A stretch of DNA of 64,000 bases from Undaria pinnatifida (taxonomy: Eukaryota > Sar > Phaeophyceae > Laminariales > Alariaceae). The notes under the pieces were generated by a model. The model did no database searches. It saw only the letters and a list, made by a program, of their open reading frames with translations, and was not told the DNA's origin. The DNA is taken from the NCBI GenBank assembly GCA_012845835.1, contig JABAKD010000030.1, positions 8,593,805 to 8,657,804 of the forward strand, read 5' to 3'. The position numbers and the translations under genes are program-made. Of the stretch, positions 60,401 to 64,000 are shown piece by piece; positions within the stretch are counted from its first letter, which is position 1, and every line of letters starts with the position of its first letter.

Positions 60401-61368
60401 CAGGCGGCGTCCATTGTGGTGGTGGCCTCTGACGGGGTGTGGGACTCGCTGTCGCAGACGAGAGTGTCCGATCTGGTAAGTGTCGATATATTGTCGATAT
60501 CCAACCAAGAACTCTGTACTCAAAAATATATGATTGGTACGTTACACGACTAAGTCCGGTGCAACCTGAGGCAATGCGGAGAACCCTGAGCCAACGAGCT
60601 TCAACACGTGTAGAGTCTGTGAAGCACATTTCTGGCAGTAAGCTGTTCTGTGCGCGCGTCCCAATTGTGCAACTACTTTTGCTGCTGAAGCGCAGTACTG
60701 TAGTAGCGTAGTGCTGCTGTTGTAGCATCTAGCGTAGTGCAGCGTTTCCGCCAGGACGAACTTCGGAGCTACACCCCCTGCTTACATTTGGTGGTGTGTC
60801 TGTGTGTGCGTGTATGAATCGGACGATCACGTGCGGAGGCGCGCGCGTCGGCATGAAAGCACTGTAAACGGTGTCTGGTTAGTCGGCCTCAGTCCGTTGT
60901 TCTTGTTGGGAGACAACATAGCTAGCATTGGAGGCTTCTCGTACGCAGTGGTCCCGGTTTTGGATGACAAAAGGAAAGTATTAACCCCCTTTTTTTTCGC
61001 GAAAGGGGGTCGAAGCGTGAACGAACGCCGAAGTGTGTGCTTCATATGATTTTGGAAATTGAACCACGCTGGTCTTTTCATCACGGAGAAGGGGTCGAAC
61101 CGCGAAGAAGTACCGAAAGAGTAGTGCTTCGTATCGTTTAGGAAATTGAACCACCCTCTTTTTCTAATCGCCGAAGAGTGTGCTTGTGTGCTTCGTGTAA
61201 TTTTGGAGGTGTGATACGACGTTGCTTGCCGCGACGCGTGCTTGACAGGTGACCGAGGCTTTCGCGAAGCAACAGAACCCACAAGAGGTGTCGGAACGGC
61301 TGGTGAGAGCGGCCAAGGATGCGGGAAGTGGCGACGACATCACGGCGGTTGTTGCTAAACTTGGATGA
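48469..61368 (+). CDS. PP2C-family (PPM) Ser/Thr protein phosphatase
   Basis: The ten exons are 48469-48521, 51146-51230, 53874-53996, 54448-54540, 55264-55361, 56165-56220, 57879-57985, 59955-60041, 60404-60475 and 61249-61368. They sum to 894 nt, 297 aa plus stop, and every phase matches. Motifs in order: NEDR (36-39), LFGVFDGHGGDGASKF (64-79), GDTSGCCACVV, ANVGDCQAILITDKG, HRATDSEEKARI then GGRVVQGRVMGVLEPSRVIG, DIDIKRSW, VVVASDGVWDSLS, and GSGDDITAVVAKLG at the end. The metal-binding acids D38, D69, D244 and D287/D288 are present, so an active Mg/Mn-dependent phosphatase is expected. The full length is essentially one catalytic domain, with no targeting or membrane segment. The substrate is unknown. 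Exon 1 (MQSIEHEEPLPPGYPSI) is the least certain; its phase and position fit. Confidence 0.93.
48522..51145 (+). other. PP2C intron 1 (2.6 kb)
   Basis: It contains the second copy of the 280-bp dispersed repeat (49890-50165) and a G-run (50307-50322). Around 48831-49240 all three plus frames are open, but none has a recognised motif. One of them ends NDECCLSCSCTKKDDCDF and beyond, then RVSHS, and could be a small exon. I left it out because it does not fit the PP2C phase. Confidence 0.4.
49890..50165 (+). repeat. 280-bp dispersed repeat, copy 2
   Basis: This is the match to 5838-6120. Shared blocks are TTGTTGTTCTCA, CGCATAATCAAGTCCGTCGT, CAGTCACTCTGGAGTTGAGG, GAAATCGGGAGTCAGCCTAC and CTGGTGCATACGTCTCA. 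A third, partial copy lies at 58982-59045. Confidence 0.75.
51371..53705 (+). repeat. Four diverged GCTTGCAAAGATGAG repeat copies in PP2C intron 2
   Basis: Copies lie at 51371-51466, 52685-52745 (weak), 53000-53095 and 53620-53705. Shared cores are GCAGC(T/C)TGCAAA(G/C)ATG, TCGAACTCACAGCTGACG or TTCGATCTCACA, and a T/A-rich tail. They are more diverged than copies A and B near the window start. Confidence 0.6.
51531..51973 (+). repeat. Tandem duplication of about 240 bp in PP2C intron 2
   Basis: The block from GGCAGCAGCATCGCG and GTGTGTGCGAAAACGA through GTGGTAGTCCACAGA and ACGAAAAATCTA to GTCGAAAT-ACGCAACAAAT occurs at 51531-51733 and again at 51771-51973, with moderate divergence. No open frame is conserved. 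Confidence 0.75.
54400..54420 (+). repeat. Poly-C run before PP2C exon 4
   Basis: About 20 C residues, then TCCGCCCCCC and TTTT, precede the proposed acceptor GCGCGAAG at 54447. The run replaces a usual T-rich pyrimidine tract. An alternative acceptor four bases on (GATAG) would break phase. Confidence 0.7.
55505..55615 (+). repeat. Dispersed repeat with GGGTTTTCACCGACCAGGCA, copy 2
   Basis: Matches 19738-19870: GATGCATGGCCATAG, AGACCCTCGCATCC, GGAGCACGTTGGGTTTTCAC, CGACCAGGCA. It lies in a PP2C intron downstream of a G-run. Confidence 0.65.
58007..58724. mobile_element. 718-bp inverted-repeat element in a PP2C intron
   Basis: The ends are AAGCTGGGCCGGCCAAGA and TCTTGGCCGGCCCAGCTT, a perfect 18-bp inverted pair. 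TA on both sides suggests a TA target duplication, as for Tc1/mariner-like elements. Inside, GGACCTGATTTTTTGACACG with TTGGCGAGCTC (58076-58133) is inverted at about 58229-58290, giving a long internal hairpin. No transposase frame is present, so it is nonautonomous. Confidence 0.8.
58770..58935 (+). repeat. Degenerate tandem repeats, AATAGTCATTTTTACGAGCG
   Basis: Four units at about 58773, 58825, 58875 and 58918 carry AATAGTCATTTTTACGAGCG or a close variant, at 43-52 bp spacing. They start just after the inverted-repeat element. Confidence 0.8.
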
Positions 61369-63527
61369 GGTTCTGCCTCAGTTTCGGTTTGTTGACACCA
61401 ACCACGAGACAAACGTGCCACAGTGGTGATCTCCCTCTAGGACCGGTGTGTACCAGACTACAATACCGGCAGTATACCAGGCACCAGCACTATTGGGTAT
61501 AGTACCGATACTGGTACTATTGTTGGGAGAGTCACGGCAAGCGGTTGTTGGTGTTGGCACTCGCTTTCGGCAGTGCACGCGCGGCAGTAGCGAGGACGCT
61601 TTGTAAAGCTGTATACAGGTGGAGGTTCGCGTGAGAGACGCTAGGTATGCCTTGTATTTGGGGAAGTAGATCAGCGGAGGGGCGCTGTGTGTTGTATTTT
61701 GTATGGTATGTTGCAAATTGTGCGGCAAGAACGGGGGGGTGCTGTTCGGGGAACGGCTCGCGTGCTCGACCGTTGTATTGGAGCTGCAGTAGAGCTCTAC
61801 ATGAGCCGTAGATAATCAATAATTTGTTTAGGTACGGATGGTTCGCCGATTTTTGGATACCAAGCGTATCAAGCGCTGTGTATGGGGATTTACAACGTTT
61901 ATTTTTTCACGTTTTGAGTACATGAAAGATCGGTTATTGCTGCTGTGGTTCGGTGGTGATGCGTGCTTTCGGTCGACGTCGGTGACACTTCGACCTTCGG
62001 TTCGGCGGGCATTTTTTTTTTTCAAGTTTTCGATAGCATTGATATTTTACGTGATTTCACGTTTTTTACTTGGTTTCGTGACGTATCTTGCTTGGTCGTA
62101 TTGTCACACGTGTCCATCGTGCATGAGGGGTGAATATATTATGGTGCGGCTCGCCGATGCTTGTTTTTGATCGTTCGGATTCAAAACTATTTTATGTACC
62201 TCAGGGTTTTGTGCACAACTCGCGCTCGGACAAAACGATCGAACGGCACGATTTCTGCGACGGTAGCTGCTTCGGCAAATAAATGTCAAGTACTTTAGTG
62301 CATGCCTGCTCGAGAGGGGAAGGCGGTTGCACCCTCGACCCAGAAAAAGCAAAATACTCGTACAGAGCTATCAGCGGCACGCACGCGAATGGCTGCGATG
62401 TATATAATATATGGTGATTAATATATACCAGGTATAGATTGTCGTGTTATTGATTCCGGCCGCATATGAGGAGTCATCCTCTGGGATATCCTCACGGTTT
62501 AACTATTGCTGTAACATGCAACCGACGTAGATACCTACTGGAACGTCACCATAAACAAACTTCCAGGTGTCTCGCCACTTTCGGAGGCCACCCTCAGCAG
62601 TTTTCTGGCCTCTCAGACTACTTTCAGTTCTATATTGCGGACGGGGAAATATTTTTTCAAGTTCGATCCTCGAGTTTTTTATGCCGTTTGGAAATATTTT
62701 TTTCGGGATTAATTGTGTCATAGACTAAAGTTTCTCCTTTTGCTCTCTTTCCGTCTTTTCGTTGTTTCGCGTTGAGATTCATATTTTGTATTTTGTGCTC
62801 TACATAGACTATATACCACTGGCGGCAGCCCTCCATGTATGATGGTACTGCTAGTAGACATTTCACGACATTTTTTTTTTCGATTTGCGTCTTCTGCGCA
62901 CATCACGAGAAGGCCCTGCATAGTTTTCCCTGCACCACTGAGTTCTTGGCAGTTTCAAGCCGCCCCTTGCACCAAGTCGTGAGCGCCCTCTGCCCTCTGT
63001 TTGCTTTACATCATGTTCTATCTGCTTCCTTGAGCGAGGGCGCGGGCGACGTATAGCCGCCCGCGGAGCGCACAATATCACCATGTACCTCCCTACTTCT
63101 GTTGCAGCATACCTGATGCTTGATATTGAAGGGGCGATCTCACTGTGTGTCTGCCGCGGTTATCCTAGTTGTCCTGCCTAGTTGTCCTGCGGCTGTTCGC
63201 GCGACGGGAAGTTTGACCCTCACAACACTGGAAAGATGGTCCTCCCGTATTATTTCCAAGTAACCTGCCTTCAAAAGCGTGGGTCGTGCAGCTCTATCGG
63301 GGCTCAGGTTGTTCGATCGACCATGTTCTGCGTTTGTTTTTCTACTTCCTTGTTTCTGCGTAGCGCAAGGCGCAGGGCGAGGGCGACGTCTTTTATATAC
63401 GAAAGATCGTCACGGTCGATCTGCTACGCTTTGCTGTCGTCGCCAAACGCATCATCAGTGGGCAACGTGCCTGTCGTCGAACGCGGCTCCATCGTTTTTT
63501 GGGGGGAGGAATCTTCCATTTTGGCAG
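61369..63527. other. Region downstream of PP2C
   Basis: No gene is firmly supported. A 110-codon frame at 61838-62170 has hydrophobic stretches but no known domain and may be 3' UTR. AATAAATG at 62278 is a possible polyadenylation signal. The remainder has short open frames on both strands only. Confidence 0.4.
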
Positions 63528-63608
63528 ATTACTGAACACTTTTGTGCTAAACTGGCTGTCCGCGGCGGAGAGATCGTCGACACGGTTGAGGAGTCGCTGC
63601 AGCAGTAG
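63528..63608 (+). CDS. Candidate terminal exon of an unidentified gene
   Basis: After CTTCCATTTTGGCAG the frame reads ITEHFCAKLAVRGGEIVDTV then EESLQQ and stops (TAG at 63606-63608). It has the look of a real amphipathic C-terminus and a good acceptor. About 100-250 bp upstream, another frame reads EGDVFYIRKIVTVDLLRFAV and may be part of the same gene, but I could not find a donor that links them in phase. No family is recognised. Confidence 0.25.
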   Translation: MTEHFCAKLAVRGGEIVDTVEESLQQ

Positions 63609-64000
63609 GCAACTGATCGTGTTTCATGTATTCTAGCCGTACAGAGGAAGTTTTGCCGCGCTCCTCTGCTGCCTAAGGAATTGCTTGAAACTATCGAGTT
63701 CAAGGGTTTCGCGAACTGAAACTGCGCGTGCATGGTATGCATGTTTTTTAACTCGACCACGCAAGCTTAGCAACTAACAAAAAATCCCACACCACCTCCC
63801 GAAGACCCAAAGACTACGATATATCGTATCAACAGGAGCATCGCTACATCATATGTCAAACTGCGGGCTGTCCCGTGTTATGCCGGTTAGTATATACCAG
63901 CACATACAAGATAATACGTGAATCAATAATACTCTTTCTTTATATGAGAAAGAGACGATAGTAACGAACAGGCGCCTACTCGAACAGGCGCTTACTCGCC

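Overview
This is nuclear DNA of a eukaryote with large GT-AG introns. Small GC-rich coding exons sit in long introns packed with microsatellites, poly-C/poly-G runs, foldback elements, tRNA-derived SINEs and LTR elements. Intron style, a secreted CxWC-type cysteine-rich protein and the mix of gene families suggest a stramenopile, most likely a brown alga. That assignment is inference; there is no rRNA or other decisive marker.

I assembled three multi-exon genes by matching splice sites, reading phase and protein motifs. (1) A plus-strand gene at 4365-30799 has 12 exons and about 1240 codons. It encodes, in order, a PHD zinc finger, two AP2 DNA-binding domains, an ELM2-like region and a SANT domain. 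It would be a nuclear transcription/chromatin factor, and I know of no family with this architecture. (2) A minus-strand gene at 36712-48185 has 4 exons and 147 aa and encodes the TRAPP vesicle-tethering subunit TRAPPC4/Trs23 (synbindin). Its last intron holds a complete-length but decayed Ty1/copia retrotransposon (36975-43130). (3) A plus-strand gene at 48469-61368 has 10 exons and 297 aa and encodes a PP2C (PPM) protein phosphatase. The TRAPPC4 and PP2C genes are divergent, with only 283 bp between start codons.

Layout: 1-3000 is repeat-rich, with a tyrosine-recombinase fragment. 3024-3230 (minus) is the first exon of a small secreted cysteine-rich protein. 4036-30799 is the PHD/AP2/ELM2/SANT gene with introns of 5-6.6 kb that hold SINEs, MITEs and tandem repeats. 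30800-36700 is intergenic. It includes a local duplication in which one copy carries a 375-bp TRIM retrotransposon and the other is the empty site. 36712-48185 is TRAPPC4 with the copia element, a CTTT microsatellite and two foldback elements. 48469-61368 is PP2C, with several dispersed repeats and a 718-bp inverted-repeat element in its introns. 61369-64000 is downstream sequence with one candidate terminal exon.

The three main genes have unrelated cellular roles: transcription/chromatin, ER-Golgi traffic and dephosphorylation. The region reads as an ordinary gene neighbourhood with heavy mobile-element load. The most unusual items are the domain architecture of gene 1 and the TRIM with its paralogous empty site.
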